This document shows, piece after piece, positions 33,488 through 42,320 of a stretch of DNA of 64,000 nt (positions are counted from its first letter, which is position 1; every line of letters begins with the position of its first letter). A program made the position numbers and the translations under genes. Under the pieces are notes generated by a model. That model was not told where the DNA came from and searched no databases. It was given only the letters and a program-made list of their open reading frames with translations. This stretch comes from Azotobacter vinelandii CA (GTDB taxonomy: Bacteria > Pseudomonadota > Gammaproteobacteria > Pseudomonadales > Pseudomonadaceae): assembly GCF_000380335.1 (NCBI RefSeq), contig NC_021149.1, positions 3,276,501 through 3,340,500 of the forward strand, read 5' to 3'.

Positions 33488-33694
33488 TCACGACCACAGG
33501 CGGACGGTTTCAGCGTTCGCTACCTGCAGGTCCGGCAGCAGGATCAGCACGCCGCTCGAGTACGGCTGCGGGATGTCTGCCAGGCCAGGATTGGCCTCCA
33601 GCACGGCCTCGAGCGTGCCGTTGAGGTGGCCGTAGTGGCGGTGACAAAGGGTGTCGAGGATGTCCCCGTCAGTCGTTCGCATAGTCATCGCCAT
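33488..33694 (-). CDS. P2-like tail protein X
   Basis: This 68-residue protein reads MRTTDGDILDTLCHRHYGHL, then LEAVLEANPGLADIPQPYSS and GVLILLPDL, the LysM-like fold of gpX, which is encoded just upstream of gpD in P2-type phages and R-type tailocins. Start may be ATG 33694 or 33682. It appears intact, although its neighbours D and U are broken. Confidence 0.8.
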   Translation of the reverse strand: MAMTMRTTDGDILDTLCHRHYGHLNGTLEAVLEANPGLADIPQPYSSGVLILLPDLQVANAETVRLWS

Positions 33695-33970
33695 AGCGGC
33701 GGAACTCCAGAGTGAAAGTCTGTTTGCGTGGGGCGCCGTCGGGCATCAGGCTGCCCTGCTCCTCGTCGATCTGGGCTGCCTCGGCCATGGACAGGCACGC
33801 CGGCTCCGGCCGATCGCCGCGGCGCCAGCGGTATCCAGCGACTCGGTCGCCAAGCGCCCGACGACCGTGCTCAGCCGGTCGGTGGCATCGCCCAGCCCGG
33901 TCGTGACGGCCTGGGCGCCGGCGGCAACAGTGGCGGCCATGGCCAGGGTCTCGATCAGGATGCTCATGGT
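33669..33970 (-). pseudogene. P2-like tail protein U, fragmentary
   Basis: The last 43 codons (AAQIDEEQGSLMPDGAPRKQ, TFTLEFRRYGDDYAND, stop 33669) are the C-terminus of a gpU-type tail terminator. Upstream, a different frame (ATG 33967: SILIETLAMAATVAAGAQAV, LSTVVGRLATESLDTAG) looks like coding sequence but does not join in frame and is not recognisably gpU. The 5' part of U and all earlier tail genes are missing, so the prophage remnant ends here. Confidence 0.6.
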
Positions 33971-34097
33971 GCGTCCTCAAACATGCGCCGCATCGTGCTG
34001 GCCTTTGCCCTGTTGGCCAGGGTGCACCCCCTGACTCCCCCAAAAACCATCCGGCGGCTGATAGCCCTGATATACCCGAACTGATCCGCTGGTCCAT

Positions 34098-34576
34098 ACG
34101 GGAAATCCAGCGAACGGCTATCCAGCTGGCACAACGACAAATCGCGCCGACTCACATCATGGCTTGGTCGCTCTGGCGTAGGAGGCACCAGCTCCGGGCC
34201 CAGCAAGCACATATGAAAGTAAAAATACAACTGTAGTGTTAAGCGGTCCGCCAGCCCTCCATCAGTGCCAGCGGGACGTAGCCGACACCTTCCTCGCCGC
34301 TGAGGTGATCGACCGGCCGGTGGACATGCGGCTGTTGTAGGAGCGCAGTTTCACGGCGGCGTTGATGGGTGAAGGGATGATTGCCGACAGCCACCCGCCT
34401 CCGATCGGCATCATCCGCACCGGGAGCCGGGTGCCACCAGCAATTCAGGGGAGAGATCGAGCCAGACACTCTCCGAGAATCAGGGAAGCCCTGACTCTCG
34501 GGCAAAGCGGCCAATCGAGCGTAGGGTTTTCGGACCTGCGATCAAGCTTTGAGAAAGGTACTTTCGCCTCGTTTAC
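34098..34576. other. Gap at the prophage/HPA-pathway boundary
   Basis: No gene is supported over these 480 bp. A reverse frame (34239-34514) has a weak protein-like end (HVHRPVDHLSGEEGVGYVPL) that could be the tail of a lost phage gene. No terminator or attachment-site repeat was recognised. Confidence 0.4.
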
Positions 34577-35518
34577 TCAAACCAACTTCGTCAAAAATTT
34601 CAGCATGTCTTTAAAGGTCTTCACCTGCTCTTCGGCAAAGCAGGAAAACACTTCATTCTGCTGATCCAATGCAATCTTCCACAGGATTTCCGCCTGGGAA
34701 ACGCCCTCTTGGGTAATGGCATACCCGGAATCGGCTTCGACTATCAGCTTCTTGCGCATGAGGGTTTCCAATGCCTGTTCGACCTCTTGCAAGGGCATGG
34801 CGACCTCGCGTTGCAACGCCGTCAGCCCCATCGCCTCTTCGTATTCCAGCACCATTAACATCCGTGCCTCATTGACCCGCAGACCGCTGGACAACTGTCT
34901 GGGCTGGTACCGGGACTGGTAACAACGCACCGCCTGATTCATCAGATAATAAATATTATTGCCAAGGCGCTCATGGAAAGCGGCAGTCCTGCCGGTTTCT
35001 TCTTTTGCCTTGTCGAGCTGCGGATGCGGCAGCACGGAAGAGTAAGCCCCTTGATGGTAGAGCAGCGGAGCACGGCCAAAATCATCGAAAGCGACGACCT
35101 TGCCAATCAGAACCCAATGATCCCCGCCCTCGACGATCTGATACTTTTCACATTGAAAGCGAGCGGAACAATCGGAGAAAAGAGGCGCCCCGCTCAATCC
35201 CGGCTCGTAGACGACACTGGAAAACTTATCGCCCTGAGGTCGGGCAAAATGGTTGGAAAGATCGATCTGATCTGCTGCGAGGATATTCACAGCGAAGTGC
35301 GTGGCCTCTTCGAATACCGAAAAACTGGAAGAACGCTTGTCGATACTCCAGAGTACTAACGGTGGATCAAGAGATACCGAATTAAAACTATTCGCCGTTA
35401 CCCCAGCCAATCTTCCGGAGTCGGTTGCGGCCGACACTACGGTGATACCGGTAGCGAAATTACCCAAGGCACGGCGAAAGGCGCGCGAGTCGAACCCCTG
35501 CTCATTCATAGTATTCAT
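34577..35518 (-). CDS. p-Hydroxyphenylacetate 3-hydroxylase, reductase component with MarR tail
   Basis: This 313-residue protein has an N-terminal flavin reductase domain (RRALGNFATGITVVSAATDS, GVTANSFNSVSLDPPLVLWS, HFAVNILAADQIDLSNHFA) and, from about residue 190, a MarR-like winged-helix domain (NNIYYLMNQAVRCYQSRYQP, VNEARMLMVLEYEEAMG, VEQALETLMRKKLIVEADSG). This fusion is known for the C1 component of the Acinetobacter-type two-component hydroxylase, where the tail senses 4-hydroxyphenylacetate and stimulates NADH-driven FMN reduction. It supplies reduced flavin to the oxygenase encoded just upstream. AGGAG precedes ATG 35518. Confidence 0.85.
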   Translation of the reverse strand: MNTMNEQGFDSRAFRRALGNFATGITVVSAATDSGRLAGVTANSFNSVSLDPPLVLWSIDKRSSSFSVFEEATHFAVNILAADQIDLSNHFARPQGDKFSSVVYEPGLSGAPLFSDCSARFQCEKYQIVEGGDHWVLIGKVVAFDDFGRAPLLYHQGAYSSVLPHPQLDKAKEETGRTAAFHERLGNNIYYLMNQAVRCYQSRYQPRQLSSGLRVNEARMLMVLEYEEAMGLTALQREVAMPLQEVEQALETLMRKKLIVEADSGYAITQEGVSQAEILWKIALDQQNEVFSCFAEEQVKTFKDMLKFLTKLV

Positions 35519-35528
35519 ACGATCTCCT

Positions 35529-35549
35529 ATAGTGCCGAATCGGCACTAT
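35529..35549. promoter_or_regulatory. 21-bp palindrome directly before the reductase gene
   Basis: ATAGTGCCGA (35529-35538) and TCGGCACTAT (35540-35549) form a perfect inverted repeat around one base, ending 10 bp before the reductase start and abutting its AGGAG site. The size and symmetry fit a MarR-family operator (HpaR type), but a translational hairpin is also possible. Confidence 0.65.
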
Positions 35550-35660
35550 GGCAGGATATTGAAATCTGCATCCCGTTATTCATGCAAAAGACCGAACCAT
35601 CAAAACTTCGGGTGGGACATATGCAACCCCAGGTTCCAGATGGGCCGAATGCTCGGAGAC

Positions 35661-36830
35661 TCAGACCATGGTCGGGTCGGGCTCAAGACCCATGAGTTCC
35701 CTGCCTAGGATCTGGGCGCAAACATCGTAGTCGGTATAAGCATGAGCACCGGTCATGTGCGAGTCGCGGAAAAGGCGCTGCATTTCGTTATCTTCGAACC
35801 AACTCGTCGCACCGGCGGCCCCGAACAGGCGATCGACCGCCTGAATGCACATTTTCACCGCATAAGCCTGATTGGTTCGCCAGAAGGCGAGCGTCTCACG
35901 ACTCGGATACTGATGGCGTTCCCCATATTCGGCGTGCTCTTGCCAAGTTTTTTCGAGAAAGGCGCGCGCTGCGGCAACTTGGTGGGTCGACTCTGCCAAC
36001 CGCATCAATGCCGGCGTGGCAGTACCGACATTGGCACCGGTATAGGCGCGGACACGATTCTTGGTCTTCTCCTGGAAAGCAGCCAGCATGCGTTCGGCCA
36101 CACCCAGACTGATTGCGGCGAACCCACTGGCGAAATAAGGACGATAGGGCGTGTAAAAAATCTTGCTGTCCGGATACAGGCCGTACCCTTTGGAGCGGCC
36201 CTCCATCATATCTTTGGCCGCCTCTATCCGATGATTGGGGACAAAAGCGTCCTTGATGACCAAGGTCTTGGAACCACTGCTCCGCATCCCGACGGAAAAC
36301 CAGTCATCACGAATTTCGTAGTCACGGCGCGGTATCACGCCAAAGCTATAGATCAGTTCGCCTTCGGCGTTCTTGCGGCGAAATCCGACGATCGCCCACT
36401 CGGCATGATCGCAACCACTGCTCCAGCCCATTTCCCCGTTGAGAATAACCCCACCCTCGGTTTCCTCGATACGACCGAAGGGCGCGATACTGCTGCTGGC
36501 CGTTGCGTCCGGATTCTCGCCCCAAATCTCGTCCTGCAATTGTTTCGAGAACATCGCCAACTGGTGGCTATGGGTACACAACAGACTGAAAGCCCAGGCG
36601 GTTCCACCGCAGGCTCCAGCAAGCATGGCAACGCAATCGGCAAACTCCGGCAGAGAAATCTCCATTCCGCCGTAAGCCTTTGGCTGAAAGGCGCGATGCA
36701 TGCCGATACTCTTGAGCAACGAGATGTTTTCTTCGGGAACCATCCGCTCCTTTTCGGCTCGAACGGCATTGCTGGCAATTTGCGGGAGAATGATATTCAG
36801 ATTTTCGAGAAGAGGATTCAGCTTTTTCAT
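35661..36830 (-). CDS. p-Hydroxyphenylacetate 3-hydroxylase, oxygenase component (C2 type)
   Basis: This 389-residue protein has the acyl-CoA-dehydrogenase-like fold of group D flavin monooxygenases: SIGMHRAFQPKAYGGMEISL, ACGGTAWAFSLLCTHSHQLA, GEMGWSSGCDHAEWAIVGF, SVGMRSSGSKTLVIKDAFVP and AGATSWFEDNEMQRLFRD. It uses reduced FMN to hydroxylate 4-hydroxyphenylacetate to homoprotocatechuate. It lies 142 bp upstream of its reductase on the same strand, with the palindrome between. It appears intact. The rest of the pathway is mostly missing. Confidence 0.85.
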   Translation of the reverse strand: MKKLNPLLENLNIILPQIASNAVRAEKERMVPEENISLLKSIGMHRAFQPKAYGGMEISLPEFADCVAMLAGACGGTAWAFSLLCTHSHQLAMFSKQLQDEIWGENPDATASSSIAPFGRIEETEGGVILNGEMGWSSGCDHAEWAIVGFRRKNAEGELIYSFGVIPRRDYEIRDDWFSVGMRSSGSKTLVIKDAFVPNHRIEAAKDMMEGRSKGYGLYPDSKIFYTPYRPYFASGFAAISLGVAERMLAAFQEKTKNRVRAYTGANVGTATPALMRLAESTHQVAAARAFLEKTWQEHAEYGERHQYPSRETLAFWRTNQAYAVKMCIQAVDRLFGAAGATSWFEDNEMQRLFRDSHMTGAHAYTDYDVCAQILGRELMGLEPDPTMV

Positions 36831-37373
36831 GAACAGACCTTAGTTAGTTGTTTTTATACAGATTGATCCACTAACCCACACAGGCACATGCCTGGGCGCA
36901 TTGAAACGCAAGAGAACCACTTCAAGGCTCGAAAATATTATGGGTACCGGAACAAGTCACAAACAATGCAACTTCCAAAGTCGTTATTGTACTTTTCGTC
37001 GAACGACCTCGGCGAAAGACGGACGCCCCCTGAAATCGACCGTAGAGGATGCCCGTGGAATTCAATGGACAAGAGCGCCGGTACCCGGATGGAGGCAACT
37101 CCATATCCGCACCCGGCCAGTACTTCAGCATTGGCAGGCTGGCAGGGACATGCCGACAATGTCGGCCGGAAAACGAGCCCCATCGCACGAAGATGTGGCG
37201 AGAGGCGAACCTTGCGAAGGCCCTTAGGGATGGTCTGAAGTAGCCATGCATTTCTGGCTGACTTCAGCGCCTGCCGATTTTGAAAGCGACCAATCGATCT
37301 ATAACACTCAGATCAGTCACGCTTCCCTCTCTTTTTCGCTACCGCGAGCACCTCGCAGCAGCCATTTTCCGCA
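36831..37373. other. Gap between the oxygenase gene and IS5
   Basis: The first ~60 bp (TTAGTTAGTTGTTTTTATAC) look like the promoter of the oxygenase-reductase operon. The remainder holds no supportable gene and ends at the IS5 transposase stop. Confidence 0.45.
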
Positions 37374-38354
37374 TTACAGGCGCACCTCTCCTGCGCTGGC
37401 CAGCAAATGTCGGCGGGCCATCCACAGATTCGACAGGGCAAACAGCGTCACCATTTGCGCGGCATTCTTGGCCAATCCACGGAAGCGCACCTTGGTGTAT
37501 CCGAACTGGCGCTTGACCACTCGGAACGGATGCTCGACCTTCGCCCGCACCTGGGCCTTGGCTTTCTCGATCTTGCGGATCGCTTTGTACAAGGCACTGC
37601 GCTTGCCATGTTTCTTGTAGTTGCTGCGCCGGGCCGCGATCTGCCAGATGACTTGGCGACCTTCATGTTCAGGGCGCTTTTCGACTCCGGTGTAACCGGC
37701 GTCCGCGCACACCACGTTTTCCTCGCCGTGCAGCAGTTTGTCGACCTGGGTGATGTCCGCGACATTGGCCGCCGTGACCACGACGCTGTGCACCAGGCCC
37801 GAGTCCTCATCGGCACCAATGTGGGCTTTCGCGCCGAAGTAATACTGGTTCCCTTTCTTGGTTTGATGCATCTCCGGGTCACGCTTGCCGTCCTGGTTCT
37901 TGGTCGAACTCGGCGCATGAATCAGCGTGGCATCGACGATGGTACCCTGGCGCAGCGACAGGCCCCGGTCGCCCAGATAGCCATTGATCACCGCCAGAAT
38001 CCCAGCCGCCAACTCGTGTTTCTCCAGCAGACACCGAAAGTTGAGGATGGTGGTTTCGTCGGGAATGCGCTCTAGGCTCAGCCCGGCAAACTGGCGCAGG
38101 ATCGTGGTCTCGTACAGCGCCTCCTCCATCGCCGGATCGCTGTAGCCGAACCAGTTCTGCATCAGATGTACGCGCAGCATCGCCATCAAAGGATACGCCG
38201 GACGACCGCCTTCACCCTTGGGGTAGTGCGGCTCGATCAAGGCAACCAAGCCCTTCCACGGCACCACCTGATCCATCTCGATCAGGAACAACTCCTTGCG
38301 GGTCTGCTTGCGCTTGCCGGCGTACTCGGCGTCGGTGAAGGTCATCTGTTTCAT
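37374..38354 (-). CDS. IS5-family transposase
   Basis: This 326-residue transposase reads MKQMTFTDAEYAGKRKQTRK, and contains YPLMAMLRVHLMQNWFGYSD, IPDETTILNFRCLLEKHELA, GTIVDATLIHAPSSTKN (first Asp), VVCADAGYTGVEKRPEHEG (second Asp) and KVEHPFRVVKRQFGYTKVRF (Glu). It is intact. A candidate right end (AAGGCTTCTTCAGGGTTTCC, near 38400-38420) was seen, but no convincing partner on the left, so element borders are not assigned. It separates the oxygenase operon from its regulator hpaR. Confidence 0.88.
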   Translation of the reverse strand: MKQMTFTDAEYAGKRKQTRKELFLIEMDQVVPWKGLVALIEPHYPKGEGGRPAYPLMAMLRVHLMQNWFGYSDPAMEEALYETTILRQFAGLSLERIPDETTILNFRCLLEKHELAAGILAVINGYLGDRGLSLRQGTIVDATLIHAPSSTKNQDGKRDPEMHQTKKGNQYYFGAKAHIGADEDSGLVHSVVVTAANVADITQVDKLLHGEENVVCADAGYTGVEKRPEHEGRQVIWQIAARRSNYKKHGKRSALYKAIRKIEKAKAQVRAKVEHPFRVVKRQFGYTKVRFRGLAKNAAQMVTLFALSNLWMARRHLLASAGEVRL

Positions 38355-38857
38355 CGGGAAACTCGGGCAACGGGATCGGCGTATTTCACCAGATTCGGGA
38401 AGGCTTCTTCAGGGTTTCCTTAGGAGCGGGGGGAACGGCTACCGGGTTGCCGGGGTATGCAAACGACGAAGGTTATGGAAACCGGTGTCCGAGCCGGCGG
38501 CTGGATGCAGGCCGATCCCGACTCACACGGTTTTCCACCTGAACCATCAACGACCGATATCGGATCGGCTCGTCGGTTGCGAGCATTCGCTTCATTTCAC
38601 GATCGGGTATGCTTTGCGGCCCGCACAACGGAAGCCGATGAGTCTTCGCAGCCAAGGAAAAGGTGGCGTGCAACCGGTGCCTGGATAATCTCGCCGTATG
38701 AGTCCGTATCCTCGCGCGCAACGCTTTCGGTCGACCTCGCGCCGACGACACGACACAGCCTTCGAGCAGATCCGGCTTCCTCGTTGCTAGCTCTATCGAC
38801 ACAGCGCAATAAATTGTTAATCTATTCATAAATTCGAGCACGAAAAGCCATAAAGCC
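38355..38857. other. Gap between IS5 and hpaR
   Basis: No gene is supported over these 500 bp. The first ~65 bp probably include the IS5 right end. The AT-rich last 60 bp (AATAAATTGTTAATCTATTC) look like the hpaR promoter. Confidence 0.45.
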
Positions 38858-39276
38858 ATGTCGAACCCAAGACCCTCGCTCACTCTTTCACTGCTTCAGG
38901 CCCGCGAAGCAGTCATGTGCTACTTCCGCCCCTTGCTGAATCAACATGGTCTGACGGAACAGCAGTGGCGGATAATCCGAATCCTCCGGCAACAGAAATG
39001 GAAAGCTATCAGCTCGCGGAACTGGCCTGCATTCTCAAGCCGAGCATGACAGGGGTTCTCAACCGCCTGGAGCGTGACGGGATCGTCCGTCGCAGCAAGC
39101 CGGCCCACGATCAGCGCCGCATGTACGTCGCCCTTACAGAAAAGGGGCAGCAGTGCTTCGTGTCCATGGCCGACGAGATGGAAAACAACTACCGCAAGAT
39201 CCAGGAGAAATATGGAGAGGAAAAGATGCAGCTACTCTTCGAACTGCTCGCCGACCTGAAAAAGATCAAGCCATAA
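38858..39276 (+). pseudogene. hpaR: MarR-family repressor HpaR, frameshifted
   Basis: The first frame encodes MSNPRPSLTLSLLQAREAVM, CYFRPLLNQHGLTEQQWRII, RILRQQ; the next frame continues EMESYQLAELACILKPSMTG, VLNRLERDGIVRRSKPAHDQ, RRMYVALTEKGQQCFVSMAD to a stop at 39276. A missing base at CAACAG-AAATGG (about 38995) splits the winged-helix domain. HpaR normally represses 4-hydroxyphenylacetate genes and is released by substrate. If the lesion is real, the operon at 34577-36830 would be derepressed unless another regulator acts. Confidence 0.8.
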
Positions 39277-39465
39277 ACGTTTCAAGCAGTTCTGCAGAAC
39301 ACGAGAGGCTTTTTTGGAAACCCTCGGAGAAACTCGCCGGTTACGAAATCGAACGCAACGCCTCCTCTTCTTCGTAAAGATGCCTCCGTCAGTTCCCACA
39401 AGGCCACGCCACCCGCTCCGGGCATGCCCGTCCCATTGACCGCGGCACGCCTGGAACGGGTTGTG

Positions 39466-40920
39466 TCAGGCATCGATACCAAAGCACAGGTATTTCAGCT
39501 CGACATAATCATCGATGCCGAATTTCGAACCTTCGCGGCCAGTACCCGACTCCTTGATGCCGCCGAACGGAGCGATCTCGGTGGAAATGACGCCCTCGTT
39601 GACACCGACCATGCCGTATTCCAGCGCCTCGCTCACGCGCCAGGCGCGGCTCAGGTCGCGGGTGTACAGGTAGGAGGCCAGGCCGAATTCGGTGTCGTTG
39701 GCCATCTGGATAGCCTCGGCCTCGCTCCGGAAGCGGAAGATCGGCGCCAACGGGCCGAAGGTTTCCTCGCGCGCCACCAGCATCTCCGGGGTCGCCTCGC
39801 CGAGAACGGTCGGTTCGAAGAAGCTGCCGCCCAAAGAGTGCGGCTTGCCGCCAGCGAGTAGCCTGGCGCCCTTGGTCAGGGCGTCCTCGATGTGTTCCTG
39901 CACCTTGAGCACCGCCTTGGCGTTGATCAGCGGGCCCAATTGGGCGCCCTCCTCACACGCCGGGCCAACCTTGAGCGCCTTGACCGCAGCGACCAGGCGA
40001 CGGGCAAACGCGTCGTACACGCCCTCCTGTACCAGCAGGCGGTTGGTGCACACGCAGGTCTGGCCGCTGTTGCGGTACTTGGAGGCCAGGGCGCCGGCCA
40101 CGGCGGCATCCAGGTCGGCGTCGTCGAAGACGATGAAGGGCGCGTTGCCGCCCAGTTCCATGCTGACTTTCTTCATGGTGTCGGCGCATTGCGCCATTAG
40201 CAGCTTGCCGATACCGGTGGAACCGGTGAAGGACAGCTTGCGCACCGCCGGGTTGCGCGTCAGTTCGCCACCGATCACTCGGGGGTCGCCGGTCACCACA
40301 TTGATCACGCCGGCCGGGATGCCGGCGCGCACCGCCAGCTCGGCCAGGGCGAGGGCCGACAGCGGGGTTTCCGAGGCTGGTTTGATGACGATGGTGCATC
40401 CGGCGGCGAGCGCCGGGCCGGCCTTGCGGGTGATCATCGCGTTGGGAAAGTTCCACGGGGTGATGGCGGCGACCACGCCGATCGGCTGCCTGATGACCAC
40501 CAGACGGCGGCCTTGCTTATCGTGTGGAATCACGTCGCCATAGGTGCGCTTGGCTTCCTCGGCGAACCATTCGATGAAGCTGGCGCCGTAGGCGATCTCG
40601 CCGCGGCTCTCGGCCAGCGGCTTGCCCTGCTCCCGACTGAGCAGGCGGGCGAGATCTTCCCGGTTGGCCATTATCAGTTCGAACCACTTGCGTAGCAGTA
40701 CCGAACGCTCCTTGGCGGTCTTCGCGCGCCAGGCCGGCAAGGCGGCCTCGGCGGCGGCGATGGCACGGGCGGTTTCGGCAGCGCCGAGGGAAGCGACCGT
40801 GCCGATCGGCGACAGATCGGCCGGATCGGTCACTACGAAGGTGGCGCCGTCGTCGGCATCGACCCATTGGCCAGCGATGAAGGCCCTGGTGCGCAGCAGA
40901 GTGCTATCGGTCAGTTGCAT
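39466..40920 (-). CDS. gabD: NAD(P)-dependent succinate-semialdehyde dehydrogenase
   Basis: This 484-residue aldehyde dehydrogenase has PWNFPNAMITRKAGPALAAG, SFTGSTGIGKLLMAQCADTM, VSMELGGNAPFIVFDDADLD (general-base Glu), NSGQTCVCTNRLLVQEGVYD (catalytic Cys) and EETFGPLAPIFRF. These are the GabD subfamily motifs. It oxidises succinate semialdehyde to succinate. In the homoprotocatechuate pathway that product comes from the HpaI aldolase, whose 3' remnant lies 21 bp upstream on the same strand, so it was probably the last step of the 4-hydroxyphenylacetate route here. Confidence 0.9.
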   Translation of the reverse strand: MQLTDSTLLRTRAFIAGQWVDADDGATFVVTDPADLSPIGTVASLGAAETARAIAAAEAALPAWRAKTAKERSVLLRKWFELIMANREDLARLLSREQGKPLAESRGEIAYGASFIEWFAEEAKRTYGDVIPHDKQGRRLVVIRQPIGVVAAITPWNFPNAMITRKAGPALAAGCTIVIKPASETPLSALALAELAVRAGIPAGVINVVTGDPRVIGGELTRNPAVRKLSFTGSTGIGKLLMAQCADTMKKVSMELGGNAPFIVFDDADLDAAVAGALASKYRNSGQTCVCTNRLLVQEGVYDAFARRLVAAVKALKVGPACEEGAQLGPLINAKAVLKVQEHIEDALTKGARLLAGGKPHSLGGSFFEPTVLGEATPEMLVAREETFGPLAPIFRFRSEAEAIQMANDTEFGLASYLYTRDLSRAWRVSEALEYGMVGVNEGVISTEIAPFGGIKESGTGREGSKFGIDDYVELKYLCFGIDA

Positions 40921-40941
40921 GGCGAATCTCTCGAAAGGAAA

Positions 40942-41306
40942 TCAGTAGACGCTGCCACCGGCCGCCACCGGGGCGGCGCCCTTGAAGTTGGCGGCGAGGC
41001 TCTTCAGCGAACGCATCAGCAGACTGGTATCGACGCCCACGGCGACGAAGGCGCAGCCCAGCGCCAGGTAGCGGCGGGCCAGCTTCTCGTCGGCGCTGAG
41101 GATGCCGGCGGCCTTGCCAGCCGCGCGGATGCGGGCAATGGCGTCTTCGATGGCGGCCTGCACCTCCGGGTGGCCGGGGTTGCCACGGTGTCCCATGGCC
41201 GCCGACAGGTCCGCCGGGCCGATGAACACGCCGTCGACGCCGTCCACGGCGGCGATGGCATCGAGGTTCTCCAGCCCCTTGAGGCTTTCCACCTGGTACA
41301 GGAGTA
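40942..41306 (-). pseudogene. hpaI: 4-Hydroxy-2-oxoheptanedioate aldolase HpaI, 5'-truncated
   Basis: About 120 C-terminal residues remain: [60 protein letters not shown] and [20 protein letters not shown]. The metal ligands Glu (QVES) and Asp (GPADL) are kept, but the first half with the catalytic Arg/His region is lost. The break coincides with the start of the AT-richer block at about 41306, so it was caused by a recombination or insertion there. Confidence 0.82.
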
Positions 41307-42239
41307 GAGTTGATTGATAGGAAAACAGGTGCTCTTAGCCAAATTTCTGTGTGTGAAGAAGTCATTTTGAGTGCTGGGGCTTTATCGACACCAAAGATAC
41401 TAATGTTGTCCGGCATTGGTCCAAAAGATCACTTACAAGAGCACGGTATTCCCGTTCTACATGATGCCCCACAAGTCGGTAAAAACTATCAAGATCACTT
41501 GGAAGTATCTGTTTATGGTCGAACCAAGGACCCTATTAGCCTGCTTGGCAATGATACGGGACTGAGAGCTCTAAAGCATGGCATACAATGGACTCTCTGG
41601 AAAACCGGGTTATTGACTTCCAATGTGGTTGAGTCTGGTGGCTTTGTGGATTCTTCTAATTGTGGTCGTCCGGATATCCAGTTCCATGTGCTCCCCACCC
41701 TAGTGGGTGACGTGGATCGTGAGCCAGTTGACGGTCATGGAGTCTCGATCAATCCCTGTTTTCTACGTCCGAAGTCTCGTGGCTTTGCTAAACTACGCAG
41801 CCCTAACCCATTAGACTCGATGGTTTTTGAAAGCGGGGCCCTAAAAGAACAAGAGGATGTCGACAGTTTGGTGCGAGGTGTCAAGCTTGCTCGCAAAATC
41901 TTGCGTGCACCTGCATTGGCGAAATTGGTTGAGCATGAGCTGTTGCCAGCTCGCAATGAAGACATTTTGGATACTGAATTAGAAGCTTACGTACGTAACT
42001 ATGCAAAAACCGTCTATCACCCCGCTGGCACTTGCCGCATGGGGAGCGATACAGACGCAGTGGTTGACCCAATGTTGAAGGTTAAAGGTGTGGATGGAGT
42101 TCGCATATGTGATGCCTCAGTGATGCCAACTTTAGTATCCGGCAATACCAATGCACCGACCATTATGATTGCTGAGCGTTGTGCAGAGTTTATTCTTGGC
42201 CTGGATGCTTGTGCCAATCAAAGACTTGAGATGGTATAG
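41307..42239 (+). pseudogene. GMC-family oxidoreductase, N-terminus missing
   Basis: About 310 C-terminal residues of a choline-dehydrogenase-like flavoenzyme: EVILSAGALSTPKILMLSGI, GPKDHLQEHGIPVLHDAPQV, GKNYQDHLEVSVYG, VYHPAGTCRMGSDTDAVVDP and VSGNTNAPTIMIAERCAEFI. The catalytic His and Asn are kept, but the FAD-binding GxGxxG half is missing because the gene begins at the junction with truncated hpaI. The DNA is AT-richer than its left flank. A terminator follows at 42261. Confidence 0.82.
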
Positions 42240-42260
42240 CTCGAACATCTGTCGGGTGTT

Positions 42261-42287
42261 GCCCTGCCTTAACTTGGGCAGGGCTTT
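42261..42287 (+). terminator. Terminator after the GMC gene
   Basis: GCCCTGCC (42261-42268) pairs with GGCAGGGC (42277-42284), followed by TTTCT. It separates the GMC remnant from the MFS gene. Confidence 0.7.
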
Positions 42288-42320
42288 CTGCTCAGATAAA
42301 AACAACGAAAAGGCATACTT

